DNA of 64,000 nucleotides from assembly GCA_905480605.1 (NCBI GenBank), contig CAJQRD010000078.1, positions 44,970-108,969 of the forward strand. The letters run 5' to 3'. The notes under the pieces are model-generated. The model saw nothing but the letters and a program-made list of their open reading frames with translations, was not told the origin of the DNA and did not search any database. Source of the DNA: an uncultured Saprospiraceae bacterium (GTDB taxonomy: Bacteria > Bacteroidota > Bacteroidia > Chitinophagales > Saprospiraceae). A program made the translations under genes and the position numbers. This document shows, piece by piece, positions 27,560-35,943 of the stretch (position 1 is its first letter; every line of letters begins with the position of its first letter).

Positions 27560-27916
27560 ATGAAGACACACCCTAGGGAAATACTACTTTATTATAACTC
27601 AAAATCGAGTTCAGACAGAAAGGTATTGGCACATGCAAAAAGTACAGGTTTTAAAGTACGGTCTTATTGTCATAGTCAATCTCCTTCCACAAGCACCAGT
27701 TGGAATACTATTTTAAAAGTCTTAAATCTTCATCCAAAGGAACTACTCAATAAAGCAGATCCATTCTATCAAAATAATTTGAAAGGAAAAGAATATGATC
27801 TCGACGACTGGCTAAATGTCATTAAAAACAATCCCAATTTAATGAAGTCACCGATTGCAATCAAAGGATCTAAAGTTATCGTTTGTCAGACTCCAACGGA
27901 TATTTATAAACTTTAA
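27560..27916 (+). CDS. ArsC-family thioredoxin-fold protein lacking the catalytic cysteine
   Basis: A 118-residue ArsC/Spx-like protein. The start REILLYYNSKSSSDRKVLAHA matches the beta-alpha unit that in ArsC carries the active cysteine, but here the position holds Ser/Lys. The C-terminal part KSPIAIKGSKVIVCQTP resembles the RPI/xP substrate loop of the family. Without the cysteine, arsenate reduction is unlikely, so a regulatory or structural role is more plausible. Such cysteine-less versions are found in Bacteroidota. It is monocistronic. Confidence 0.7.
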   Translation: MKTHPREILLYYNSKSSSDRKVLAHAKSTGFKVRSYCHSQSPSTSTSWNTILKVLNLHPKELLNKADPFYQNNLKGKEYDLDDWLNVIKNNPNLMKSPIAIKGSKVIVCQTPTDIYKL

Positions 27917-28136
27917 AGATTCTTTTCTTCTTTGATTAATATACTTATTTGCTTTGAAATTTACGAGGCCATCCCAAGCGCTGTATAGGGTATTAGTATC
28001 TCCATTACTGAGTTTCTAAGTGTTGTGTGTAGAAAATAGCCGTTATCGTTTACGCAAAAAAATAAATCTAGACAGATCTATTGATTTGAATGAGTAATGT
28101 AATGAACTCTATTTTAAAACCTATGAATAAGCATTC

Positions 28137-28640
28137 CTATCCTTGAAGCAAGTACCACTCTAGTTCTTTCATATCAATATTTGGTCGACGTCCAACTTCC
28201 TTAGGTGCATAATGCTTTGATAAGTAATCTAATATTCTAGGCTCGCTATCGGAAAGATCGTGTAGGCCTTGCGTTTTCTGCATCCATCTTATCATAGATT
28301 TCCAACCAGCTCTATCTGCTCTGTTTTGGGTAATTAATTTTGACGAATGGCAAGACAAACAATGAGACTGAATATGTTTAAAATTACTGTCATAGACCAT
28401 TCCCGTTTGAACATGAATTCCCTTCTCCACCCTATCCCAGTCATTAGATAATTCTTGACTTCTTGCCACGCTCATTTTTTTTAATTCTTCTTTATTGTAT
28501 CTGGGTCGGTTCATGTAACGGTCAATACTTGGTTTAACTGGAATGTATATAATAATACAAATCACGATAAGCGCTATTAGATTAAGCAATCGTAAAAGTG
28601 CATCCCAGGATTTATTTGTATCGAAAGATTGTTTGCTCAT
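28137..28640 (-). CDS. Membrane-anchored monoheme cytochrome c of the sulfite oxidase
   Basis: A 167-residue protein with one N-terminal transmembrane helix (about residues 17-35) and a single heme motif CLSCH at 94-98. The gene starts one base after the stop of the sulfite-oxidase-like gene. Sulfite dehydrogenases of the SorAB type pass electrons from the molybdenum subunit to a cytochrome c, and this is the obvious partner. The partnership is inferred from the gene order. The cytochrome part is short and lacks an evident C-terminal methionine motif. Confidence 0.85.
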   Translation of the reverse strand: MSKQSFDTNKSWDALLRLLNLIALIVICIIIYIPVKPSIDRYMNRPRYNKEELKKMSVARSQELSNDWDRVEKGIHVQTGMVYDSNFKHIQSHCLSCHSSKLITQNRADRAGWKSMIRWMQKTQGLHDLSDSEPRILDYLSKHYAPKEVGRRPNIDMKELEWYLLQG

Positions 28641-28641
28641 T

Positions 28642-29874
28642 TTAGTTTTCCACTTTTATAGCAATTCTATGACAAGCATTGTTCAGGTAACCCTTAGGAT
28701 TCCAACCTGGCAAAATAATAGGTTGCGTATCACCTAAAGAATCTGTAGCTCTTGCCCAAACTTCATAATAGCCTACTTTTTCAAACTTTATTTCCGCAGA
28801 AAAAGCTTGCCATTCATATCGATTTTGAGCAGATGACAATTCACAAGGACTCCATGTTTTCCCAAAATTGATTGAGTATTCGACTTTTGAAATTGATTCA
28901 GAGGAAGTCCACGCTTTTCCGTTAATTGGCAAAGTTTGATTTTGTTTTATAATTGCTCCCGTTTTCGGATAAGTTACAAGTGACTTTACAGGCATGTCTT
29001 CAATAATACACAGATCTTCGTCTTTTACTTTAGCTCCTGGAGCAACTGGATCACACGGAATTCGATATGAAGCGCCACTCATTTTTTGACCATCATGAAC
29101 GCGATCCCGGATAACTATCTTACTCAACCATTTTCCAGAACAAGATGCTGGATACCCTCCAAAAACAAGACGTAAAGGATAACCATTTAATAGAGGAATA
29201 TCTTGATCATTCATAGACCATGCAATCATACTTTCTGCCTCTAGAGCCTTTGCGATAGGCACCCCTCTTGAAATAGTATTTTTATTAGGGTCACCAGACA
29301 AATGCGTATCTGATCCATAATAACCTACGTACACAGCATTACCTTTTATACCAACATCATTAATAACATCTTTTAATCTCACACCCGTCCATTTAGCACA
29401 ACCCACAGCACCAGTACTCCATTGATTTCCTTTTGCAGGTGGGTTAAATTCTTTTCGACCATTCCCTCCACATTCCAAAGTCAAATTCCGAGAAACCACG
29501 TCAAAATTTTCTTTCAATGAATTAATGGTGTAGACTTTTGAGGATTTTGCTGATTCTCCCTCAACCTTAATTGACCAATTTTTCGGATCGATATTTTCAG
29601 GAGGTATTCCGTTATTTCTTACAAAGAATAAATTATTGGGTGTAAGCATATCATTGAGCAAATGAGGAGGTGTCTCTGCATTGATTGGCCTATCATTCAA
29701 CACTTTTAAAAGGTCACTTTTACCAGGTAAACTTGAAAATACTATGTCCTCAAGAATTGCAATTGGAAGCATATTCTTAGGTAAGAAATTCTCATAAATA
29801 ACATCTGCACCTAGCAGAATTCCAAATGAGGTTTTTAAAGATTCTTTTAAAAATTTACGACGCTTATTCTTCAC
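28642..29874 (-). CDS. Tat-exported sulfite oxidase-type molybdopterin enzyme
   Basis: A 410-residue sulfite oxidase/SoxC-family protein. The N-terminus KNKRRKFLKES is a twin-arginine signal, as expected for a folded molybdoenzyme. The molybdopterin domain (about 80-255) has the Mo-binding Cys135 in LTLECGGNGR; the dimerisation domain covers about 290-405. It starts at a GTG (29874). Sulfite to sulfate oxidation in the periplasm is the likely reaction. The cytochrome gene one base downstream and the divergent rhodanese gene support a sulfur role. SoxC-type sulfane dehydrogenase is an alternative, but no other sox gene is present. Confidence 0.88.
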   Translation of the reverse strand: MKNKRRKFLKESLKTSFGILLGADVIYENFLPKNMLPIAILEDIVFSSLPGKSDLLKVLNDRPINAETPPHLLNDMLTPNNLFFVRNNGIPPENIDPKNWSIKVEGESAKSSKVYTINSLKENFDVVSRNLTLECGGNGRKEFNPPAKGNQWSTGAVGCAKWTGVRLKDVINDVGIKGNAVYVGYYGSDTHLSGDPNKNTISRGVPIAKALEAESMIAWSMNDQDIPLLNGYPLRLVFGGYPASCSGKWLSKIVIRDRVHDGQKMSGASYRIPCDPVAPGAKVKDEDLCIIEDMPVKSLVTYPKTGAIIKQNQTLPINGKAWTSSESISKVEYSINFGKTWSPCELSSAQNRYEWQAFSAEIKFEKVGYYEVWARATDSLGDTQPIILPGWNPKGYLNNACHRIAIKVEN

Positions 29875-29968
29875 CTTTAAATGTTTTATGACAACAATTT
29901 AATTCAATAAAATAATACTTTCAAAAATGATCGAAAATAAATTGAATCACAAACTACTTTTTATTTGA

Positions 29969-29976
29969 TATATTTG
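29969..29976 (+). promoter_or_regulatory. Probable -7 box of the rhodanese gene
   Basis: TATATTTG fits TAnnTTTG and lies 19 bp upstream of the start codon. A TTG at 29942-29944 is 24 bp upstream, near the upper limit for the Bacteroidota -33 element. Confidence 0.5.
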
Positions 29977-29995
29977 AATACAAAATTGATTTAAA

Positions 29996-30361
29996 ATGAA
30001 AATAGTTATAACTGTATTTTTTGCTCTTTTCCTATCTGCTGGATGTAATTCATCTCAAAATGCTGGGTATAAAGATGCTGACGTCCCAGAATTTAAAAAA
30101 ATGATGACTCAAGACAATGTAGTCATTTTAGATGTCAGAACTCCTGAAGAAACAGCTGAAGGAATTATAAAAGGAGCAATAGAAATCGATTATCAAGCAG
30201 AAGGATTTGACGCAAAAATAGACAAACTAGATACAAGCAAAACTTATCTTGTGTACTGTAGAAGCGGTGGAAGAAGTGGGAGAACTGCAAAGAAAATGGT
30301 ATCCAAGGGATTTAAGAATGTTGTCAATTTAAAAGGAGGATACCTAGATTGGAGCAAGTAA
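29996..30361 (+). CDS. Rhodanese-like lipoprotein
   Basis: A 121-residue single-domain rhodanese. The signal peptide ends LSAGC, making Cys17 the lipidated residue. The domain has VVILDVRTPEE and the active-site loop YCRSGGRSG with Cys88. It would act in the periplasm as a sulfurtransferase. The sulfite oxidase operon is transcribed away from it 120 bp to the left, so thiosulfate or sulfane-sulfur handling is a reasonable guess. The substrate is not known. Confidence 0.9.
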   Translation: MKIVITVFFALFLSAGCNSSQNAGYKDADVPEFKKMMTQDNVVILDVRTPEETAEGIIKGAIEIDYQAEGFDAKIDKLDTSKTYLVYCRSGGRSGRTAKKMVSKGFKNVVNLKGGYLDWSK

Positions 30362-30410
30362 CAATTTTCTAGATTAAGATTTCACTTGTAATCGTTAATT
30401 GAAGTTAAGC

Positions 30411-30776
30411 TTAATGTCTGGAGAAGGAAATCAAATTTACGAAATGGGCTGCTGCAATTGTAAATCCGCCTAATGCCACGACAATTGTACTATAACTTCC
30501 CATAAAATGGTGGATCACAACAAGGAAAAGACCAAAAATAGCTGTGTAGAAAGTCATTTTGGAAACAACTCCTTTATAATAACCTTTAATTAGTGAGTTG
30601 TAAACGAAGAAAATTGTCAAGATTATCATTGTCAACTCAAAAAATGGATGAGCAAGCCAAGATTCACTTTGAAACAAGCCAATTGATATCAATAACGGTA
30701 ATATTGCACAATGTATGGCACACAAAAATGATGACGTGCCACCCCAAAAATCCAGACTTCTATACAATTTTCTCAT
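30411..30776 (-). CDS. MerC-domain membrane protein
   Basis: About 121 residues with four hydrophobic helices. The start FLCAIHCAILPLL has the metal-site cysteines of the MerC family (Cys19 and Cys23 with His22 between). I chose ATG 30776 (MRKLYRSLDFWGG); a TTG four codons upstream is possible. MerC was first seen as a mercuric-ion importer, but stand-alone MerC-domain proteins next to Fur genes are probably transition-metal transporters. The divergent Fur-like gene and the palindrome in the shared promoter suggest metal control. Confidence 0.83.
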   Translation of the reverse strand: MRKLYRSLDFWGGTSSFLCAIHCAILPLLISIGLFQSESWLAHPFFELTMIILTIFFVYNSLIKGYYKGVVSKMTFYTAIFGLFLVVIHHFMGSYSTIVVALGGFTIAAAHFVNLISFSRH

Positions 30777-30783
30777 TCGCAGA

Positions 30784-30798
30784 TGCAATAATGTTGCA
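30784..30798. promoter_or_regulatory. Palindrome in the merC-fur divergent promoter
   Basis: TGCAA, 5-bp spacer and TTGCA form a perfect inverted repeat midway between the divergent starts (7 bp from merC, 35 bp from fur). A metal-responsive operator bound by the adjacent Fur-family protein is a natural reading, not a demonstrated one. Confidence 0.45.
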
Positions 30799-30833
30799 AA
30801 TATAGTCTAAATTTGTTGTTCAAAGCAAGAAAA

Positions 30834-31259
30834 ATGGAAAAAGCCATATCAATATTAAAAAAGCATTCACTCAGAAAAACTCCTTTTCGCTTAGAAGTAT
30901 TGACACTATTTCTTGACAACGCAACCAGAGGAATCTCTCCTAGCTTCATTGAAAATTCGGTAAAAGACTTCGATAGAATAACTTTATACCGAACCCTAAA
31001 AACATTTGAGAAATCTGGTGTTATCCACATGGCTATTGATGGCAGCAATGACACCAAGTATGCTTTGTGTCATGAAGATTGTTCTACACATAATCATCTT
31101 GACGATCATGCACACTTTTTGTGTACTGATTGCGAAGAAACATATTGCTTAGAGAATGTCATACAGCCGCAAATTACTTTGCCTGCGAACTATAAATTGA
31201 CTAGTGCACATCTCGCATTATCAGGACTTTGCGAAAATTGCAATTTAAAAGGAAATTAA
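30834..31259 (+). CDS. Fur-family metal-dependent repressor (Zur-like)
   Basis: A 141-residue Fur-family regulator. The winged helix covers residues 1-80, with RITLYRTLKTFEKSGVIHMA as recognition helix and wing. The metal part has HNHLDDHAHF (regulatory histidines), CTDC (structural zinc) and a second CENC pair near the C-terminus. ATG 30834 is preferred to a TTG seven codons upstream. The divergent MerC gene and shared palindrome suggest a Zur- or Fur-type role in metal homeostasis. Which metal is sensed cannot be told from the sequence. Confidence 0.9.
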   Translation: MEKAISILKKHSLRKTPFRLEVLTLFLDNATRGISPSFIENSVKDFDRITLYRTLKTFEKSGVIHMAIDGSNDTKYALCHEDCSTHNHLDDHAHFLCTDCEETYCLENVIQPQITLPANYKLTSAHLALSGLCENCNLKGN

Positions 31260-31333
31260 TTACTCTTCTCCCTTATTCACTTAAGTTTTATCCTGTAAAA
31301 ATATTAAAGGCTCGAATGCTGTAATTTTTATAT

Positions 31334-32461
31334 ATGTTATGCTTATTTTGCTTTAAAAATAAACACACAGTGAAGGAGAAAATTAAAGTGGCTATTATTT
31401 TTGGTGGAAGATCTACTGAACATGCCATCTCATTGCTTTCAGCTCAGAATGTATTAGGATCTTTGGATAAAGAAATTTATGATCCAGTTCTTATTGGAAT
31501 TGATAAAAAAGGCCAATGGCATTATAATGAAAAATCAATGTCGCTTTTAAATGCGCAAGATGCCAATTCTATATCTATGACGGAAATGGATAACCCTGTT
31601 TTACTTTCTCAAAATACAAATCAAAGAACATTAACGTCAGTTAACACAAAAGAAACAATTTCTAGAATAGATGTTATTTTTCCAGTCCTTCATGGTACAT
31701 TTGGAGAAGATGGATCAATACAAGGTTTGGCTAAGCTTGCCAATATTCCTGTTGTTGGGTGTGGCGTTCTTGGTTCAGCAATAGGCATGGACAAGGACAT
31801 TATGAAAAGAATCCTTAGGGATGATAATATTGGTGTTGCAAAATGGGTTACCATAAAACATACCAGTAAAGGCGTAATATATAAGGACATTGTCGAAACG
31901 TTAGGAAATGAACTATTCATTAAACCCGCTAATTTAGGATCCTCAGTTGGCATCAGTTTCAGTAAAGATCAAGAATCATTTTTTAAAGGACTTGAACTTG
32001 CCTTACAATTTGATCCGAAAGTTATTATAGAAGAAAAAATAATTGGGCGTGAAATTGAATGTGCCGTTTTAGGAAATGAATATCCTAAAGCATCAATTCC
32101 TGGCGAAATAATTCCTAAAGATGGCTTCTACTCCTTTGAAAACAAATATCTAGATGAATCTGGTGCAAAGTTGCAAATACCAGCAGATCTTACTGAGAAT
32201 CAAATTCAGAGAGTACAATCATTAGCCATAGATACTTTCAAACTCTTGGAGTGTTCTGGTATGAGCCGCATTGATATGTTCATGAAGGAAGATGACAGTT
32301 TAATTATAAATGAGATTAATACCATTCCTGGTTTTACAAATATCAGCATGTATCCCAAACTTTGGGAATACTCAGGATTACCACAAAAGGAGCTGATTTC
32401 TAAATTAATAGAATTGGCAATTGAAGCTCACACCAAACAGAATAAATTAAAATTGACTTAA
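31334..32461 (+). CDS. ddl: D-alanine--D-alanine ligase
   Basis: Joins two D-alanines for peptidoglycan synthesis using ATP. The protein is about 375 residues with an ATP-grasp fold: VAIIFGGRSTEHAISLLSA at the N-terminus, IKPANLGSSVGISF for nucleotide binding, and INEINTIPGFTNISMYPKLW with the metal-binding Glu and Asn. The start is uncertain: ATG 31334 adds an odd cysteine-rich leader, whereas GTG 31370 starts just before VAIIFGG as in typical Ddl. It is the first gene of a tight four-gene unit (gaps 4, 3 and 1 bp). Confidence 0.95.
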   Translation: MLCLFCFKNKHTVKEKIKVAIIFGGRSTEHAISLLSAQNVLGSLDKEIYDPVLIGIDKKGQWHYNEKSMSLLNAQDANSISMTEMDNPVLLSQNTNQRTLTSVNTKETISRIDVIFPVLHGTFGEDGSIQGLAKLANIPVVGCGVLGSAIGMDKDIMKRILRDDNIGVAKWVTIKHTSKGVIYKDIVETLGNELFIKPANLGSSVGISFSKDQESFFKGLELALQFDPKVIIEEKIIGREIECAVLGNEYPKASIPGEIIPKDGFYSFENKYLDESGAKLQIPADLTENQIQRVQSLAIDTFKLLECSGMSRIDMFMKEDDSLIINEINTIPGFTNISMYPKLWEYSGLPQKELISKLIELAIEAHTKQNKLKLT

Positions 32462-32465
32462 ATTT

Positions 32466-32915
32466 ATGATTGAAGTAAGACAAGGAACATCCAAGGATAT
32501 TGAACAATTGGTTGTCTTATTTGAGGCATATCGTAACTTTTACAGGCAACAACCTGCTAAAGACCAAGCAACACAATTTTTATCTGAACGATTTATTAAT
32601 AATGATTCGGTCATATTCATTGCGTTTGATCAATCAAAAAATGAAGCCGTAGGATTCACTCAGCTCTACCCCACCTTTACTTCAATCAGAATGAAGAAAT
32701 CTTGGATACTTAATGATCTCTTTGTTTCAGAAAAAAGAAGAGGTCAAGGCATATCTAAATTATTAATAAATGCAGCAAAAGAACATTGTATCGCAACCAA
32801 GACATTCGGTCTTTTGTTAGAAACTGAAAGGACCAACATTGTAGGGAATAAATTATATCCTAGTACAGGTTTTACTAAAGAAACTAGTAATTTTTATTAT
32901 TGGATAAATAAATAA
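32466..32915 (+). CDS. GNAT family N-acetyltransferase
   Basis: A 149-residue GNAT protein with the acetyl-CoA loop KRRGQGISKLLINAA and the preceding strand ILNDLFVS. It begins 4 bp after ddl and ends 3 bp before the acyl-CoA oxidase-like gene. The substrate is unknown; its presence with ddl could hint at a cell-wall or small-molecule amine substrate, but operon position alone is weak evidence. Confidence 0.88.
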   Translation: MIEVRQGTSKDIEQLVVLFEAYRNFYRQQPAKDQATQFLSERFINNDSVIFIAFDQSKNEAVGFTQLYPTFTSIRMKKSWILNDLFVSEKRRGQGISKLLINAAKEHCIATKTFGLLLETERTNIVGNKLYPSTGFTKETSNFYYWINK

Positions 32916-32918
32916 GTT

Positions 32919-35240
32919 ATGATAACACATGAAAGTTCACATATCAGTGCAGGTATACTCAGTTTACTTCCACTGTATTATGTTGGCTGGTCAGACTCTG
33001 TACTTAGTCCTTCAGAACTAAAGTTTATCCATGAGAAAATTGAATCCTATGACTTCCTAACTTTTGAAGATAAATCATATTTAAAAAATTGGTCTGACCC
33101 ACTGAATCCTCCCTCTGAGAAGCAATTTAAGCAATGGGGAGTGGCAATAAAAAAATACTCTAAAGGCTTAAGTCCTGATCATAAAAAATCATTAATAATC
33201 TTAGGCTTGGGTATGGCACAAAAAGCCACAGGTCAAAATGATGATTCCCTGTGGAGTTCAGATGAAACAAAAAAATCAATCTTAGAATTTAAAGAAATTT
33301 TGGGTATCACAGACGAGAGTGAACATTTATTGGTCAATAAATTATTCCCAGAAATAAAATTTGATGACGAATGTTCAACTTGCAGATTTGAAAGTGATGA
33401 CTTGAAAGAAATCCTAGACTATCCTCACAATGAACTGAAAAACAAAATAAGACGATTGTTGTCCGATCCATTTTTTGATCAAACGTATGAACCCAATAAG
33501 GAAAAAAACAGAGAACGCGTATTACGGCAAGTTAAGAAATTAGCTGATCAAGGATTAAGTGCTTACTCTTTCCCTAAAAAGTACGGAGGGTTTGAAAAGA
33601 ATGGAGATCATATTGCTGTCTTCGAAATGCTAGGTTACGCCGATCTAAGCTTGGCTATAAAATTTGGTGTACAATTTGGATTGTTCGGTGGTGCAGTTTT
33701 CTTATTGGGAACTGAAAAGCACCATTCAAAATATGTAGAAGCTTTACATAGAGCAGAGCTACTAGGTTGTTTCGCTATGACAGAAACAGGTCATGGATCA
33801 AATGTCAAGAATTTAGAAACAACAGCTACTTACAATCATTTCGATAAAACCATAACTGTAAACTCTCCTAACTTTGCATCAGGTAAAGAATATATTGGCA
33901 ATGCATTACACAGTGAAATGGCTGCTGTCTTCACACAACTAATTGTTAATGGAGAAAATCATGGCGTTCATGCCGTATTAGTTCCCCTAAGAAAGAACAA
34001 TGAAGTATTACCTGGAATAAAAATTGAAGATTGCGGTTATAAAATGGGTCTGAATGGCGTTGATAATGGTCGAATTTGGTTTGACAATATAAAGGTGCCG
34101 GTCGAGAACTTATTAAACAAGTATGGATCAATAGGTGACAATGGTGTCTATACCAGTTCAATTGAAAATCCATCCAAAAGATTTTTCACAATGTTGGGTG
34201 CATTGGTAGTTGGAAGAATTTGTGTAGGACTCCTTGGAAATAATGCATCAAAATTGGCATTGACAATTGCATTGAAGTACAGTATGAAAAGAAGGCAATT
34301 TGCTGCTAAAGAAGGTCAAAAAGAAACTTTGCTCATTGATTATCCAACACACCAAAAAAGACTCTTCCCCTTATTGGCCAAAACCTATGGACACTATTTT
34401 GCTTTGAGAGATCTAGCGGAAAAATATTCGAATTCTAATGGAGATGATACTAGAGAAATTGAAACCCTAGCAGCTGGGTTAAAATCAAAAGCAACTTGGC
34501 TGACCACAAAAACAATTCAAGTTTGTCGTGAGACATGCGGGGGTAAAGGATACTTGATGGAAAATAAATTTGCTTTACTCAAAGCAGATTCAGATATTTT
34601 CACAACATTTGAAGGTGACAATACTGTACTTATGCAGTTGGTGTCAAAAGGGTTATTGACTGAATTTAAACAATCATTTCATGACGATGGCTATAAGGCT
34701 GTAATCCGTTTTCTATTTACAAAAGTAAAACATGAAGCATTGGAATACAATCCGATGTTTACTAGAAATACTGATGTAAAGCATATTCTAGATCGACAAT
34801 TTCATGAGCATGCGTTTAATTATCGTTACAAAAAAACCTTAATAAGCTTGAGTGATAGAATGCGTAAATATTTAAAAAGAGGCATCGATCCCTATCAAGC
34901 ATTTCTAAAAGTTCAAAATCACATGGTTGACCTTGCTGATGCCTTCATAGATGATGTTATATTACACTCATTCTATAAAAGAGTAGATGCGTGTAAGGAT
35001 AAAGAATTAAAAATAGCAGTTGAAAGGATGGCTCAATTATATGCATTGAGTGTGATACAAGACAACAAAGCCTATTTCTTAGAAAAAGATTATATGGATG
35101 GAAGTAAAACAAAAGCTATTAATCGCATCATTACAAAATTATTTCAAAGTATAAAGCCAGATATTAATTCATTCTTAAATGCATTTGCAATACCTGAAGA
35201 ACTTATTATAGCACCTATAGCAATGAAAGAATTTTCATAA
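32919..35240 (+). CDS. Acyl-CoA dehydrogenase/oxidase family flavoprotein
   Basis: A 773-residue protein, far longer than normal acyl-CoA dehydrogenases (about 380) and closer to acyl-CoA oxidases. It has FAMTETGHGSNV (flavin/substrate region), CRETCGGKGYL and TTFEGDNTVLMQ, which contains the catalytic glutamate position of acyl-CoA oxidases. The first 170 or so residues are an extra N-terminal helical part and the last 180 a long C-terminal helical part. It would oxidise acyl-CoA to enoyl-CoA. Whether O2 or an electron-transfer flavoprotein takes the electrons is unresolved. It is transcribed with ddl, a GNAT and a YdeI-like gene. Confidence 0.88.
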   Translation: MITHESSHISAGILSLLPLYYVGWSDSVLSPSELKFIHEKIESYDFLTFEDKSYLKNWSDPLNPPSEKQFKQWGVAIKKYSKGLSPDHKKSLIILGLGMAQKATGQNDDSLWSSDETKKSILEFKEILGITDESEHLLVNKLFPEIKFDDECSTCRFESDDLKEILDYPHNELKNKIRRLLSDPFFDQTYEPNKEKNRERVLRQVKKLADQGLSAYSFPKKYGGFEKNGDHIAVFEMLGYADLSLAIKFGVQFGLFGGAVFLLGTEKHHSKYVEALHRAELLGCFAMTETGHGSNVKNLETTATYNHFDKTITVNSPNFASGKEYIGNALHSEMAAVFTQLIVNGENHGVHAVLVPLRKNNEVLPGIKIEDCGYKMGLNGVDNGRIWFDNIKVPVENLLNKYGSIGDNGVYTSSIENPSKRFFTMLGALVVGRICVGLLGNNASKLALTIALKYSMKRRQFAAKEGQKETLLIDYPTHQKRLFPLLAKTYGHYFALRDLAEKYSNSNGDDTREIETLAAGLKSKATWLTTKTIQVCRETCGGKGYLMENKFALLKADSDIFTTFEGDNTVLMQLVSKGLLTEFKQSFHDDGYKAVIRFLFTKVKHEALEYNPMFTRNTDVKHILDRQFHEHAFNYRYKKTLISLSDRMRKYLKRGIDPYQAFLKVQNHMVDLADAFIDDVILHSFYKRVDACKDKELKIAVERMAQLYALSVIQDNKAYFLEKDYMDGSKTKAINRIITKLFQSIKPDINSFLNAFAIPEELIIAPIAMKEFS

Positions 35241-35241
35241 G

Positions 35242-35838
35242 ATGGAATTTAAAAGCAACGTAAATCATAAAGGGTATAAAACTTTCTACCCAGATTCAAT
35301 AGAAGCTCTGCGAAGTTGGCTAGAGAAATATGGAGAGATTGAAAAGTCTGTTTGGATTCTCCTTTATAAAAAGAATGCAAATAAACCAACAATTTCAACT
35401 GGCGATGTGGTTAAGCACTCACTTTGCTTTGGCTGGGTTGACAGTAAAACACATACAAAAGATTTTGAATCTTACTACATGTATATTTCACAAAGAAACT
35501 CTAATAGCAATTGGAGTGCTGTAAATAAATCTAATATTGCAAATATAGAAGCTGAAGGACTGATGCATGAAACAGGAATTAAGTTAGTCCAACACGCAAA
35601 AAAAACAGGAACGTGGAATGCTCTAAATGATGTTGAGAATCTCGTTATTCCAAAAGATTTGGAAACTGCAATGAAAGAGATAGAAGGGTCTGAAGAAAAT
35701 TTTCTTGCCTTCAATAAATCCGCCAAAAGAGGAATTCTTCATTGGATATTTAGTGCTAAAAAACCTGAGACGAGAGCCAATAGAATTGCAAGAACAGCAA
35801 GAATGGCCGGAGAGAATAAACGCTCCTTTTATGAATAA
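35242..35838 (+). CDS. YdeI/OmpD-associated family protein
   Basis: A 198-residue member of the YdeI family. FYPDSIEALRSWLEKYGE and LCFGWVDSKTHTKD are characteristic, as is the C-terminal basic KPETRANRIARTARMAGEN. It starts one base after the upstream stop. The family is linked to stress and antimicrobial-peptide tolerance in enterobacteria, with no biochemical role established. A related but broken DUF1905-type gene sits at 7866-8267 in the same window. Confidence 0.85.
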   Translation: MEFKSNVNHKGYKTFYPDSIEALRSWLEKYGEIEKSVWILLYKKNANKPTISTGDVVKHSLCFGWVDSKTHTKDFESYYMYISQRNSNSNWSAVNKSNIANIEAEGLMHETGIKLVQHAKKTGTWNALNDVENLVIPKDLETAMKEIEGSEENFLAFNKSAKRGILHWIFSAKKPETRANRIARTARMAGENKRSFYE

Positions 35839-35916
35839 GTACTAAATTGAGCTTAATAGTATACAAGTATTAAAGGCTAAAAATAAATATATTGAAAGCC
35901 TTCTTTATAATATTTA

Positions 35917-35924
35917 TACCTTTG
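35917..35924 (+). promoter_or_regulatory. Probable -7 box of the orphan secreted-protein gene
   Basis: TACCTTTG is an exact TAnnTTTG match 20 bp before the start codon. A TTG at 35892-35894 lies 22 bp upstream, within the normal -33 spacing. A weak hairpin with AAGGCT/AGCCTT arms (35873-35902), possibly the upstream operon's terminator, overlaps the -33 region. Confidence 0.6.
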
Positions 35925-35943
35925 ACTTAAAGAAATTCAAAAT

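Noticed and set aside
31334..31369. N-terminal CLFCF segment of Ddl as a metal site
   Set aside because: Most likely not translated; the GTG at 31370 gives the normal Ddl N-terminus.
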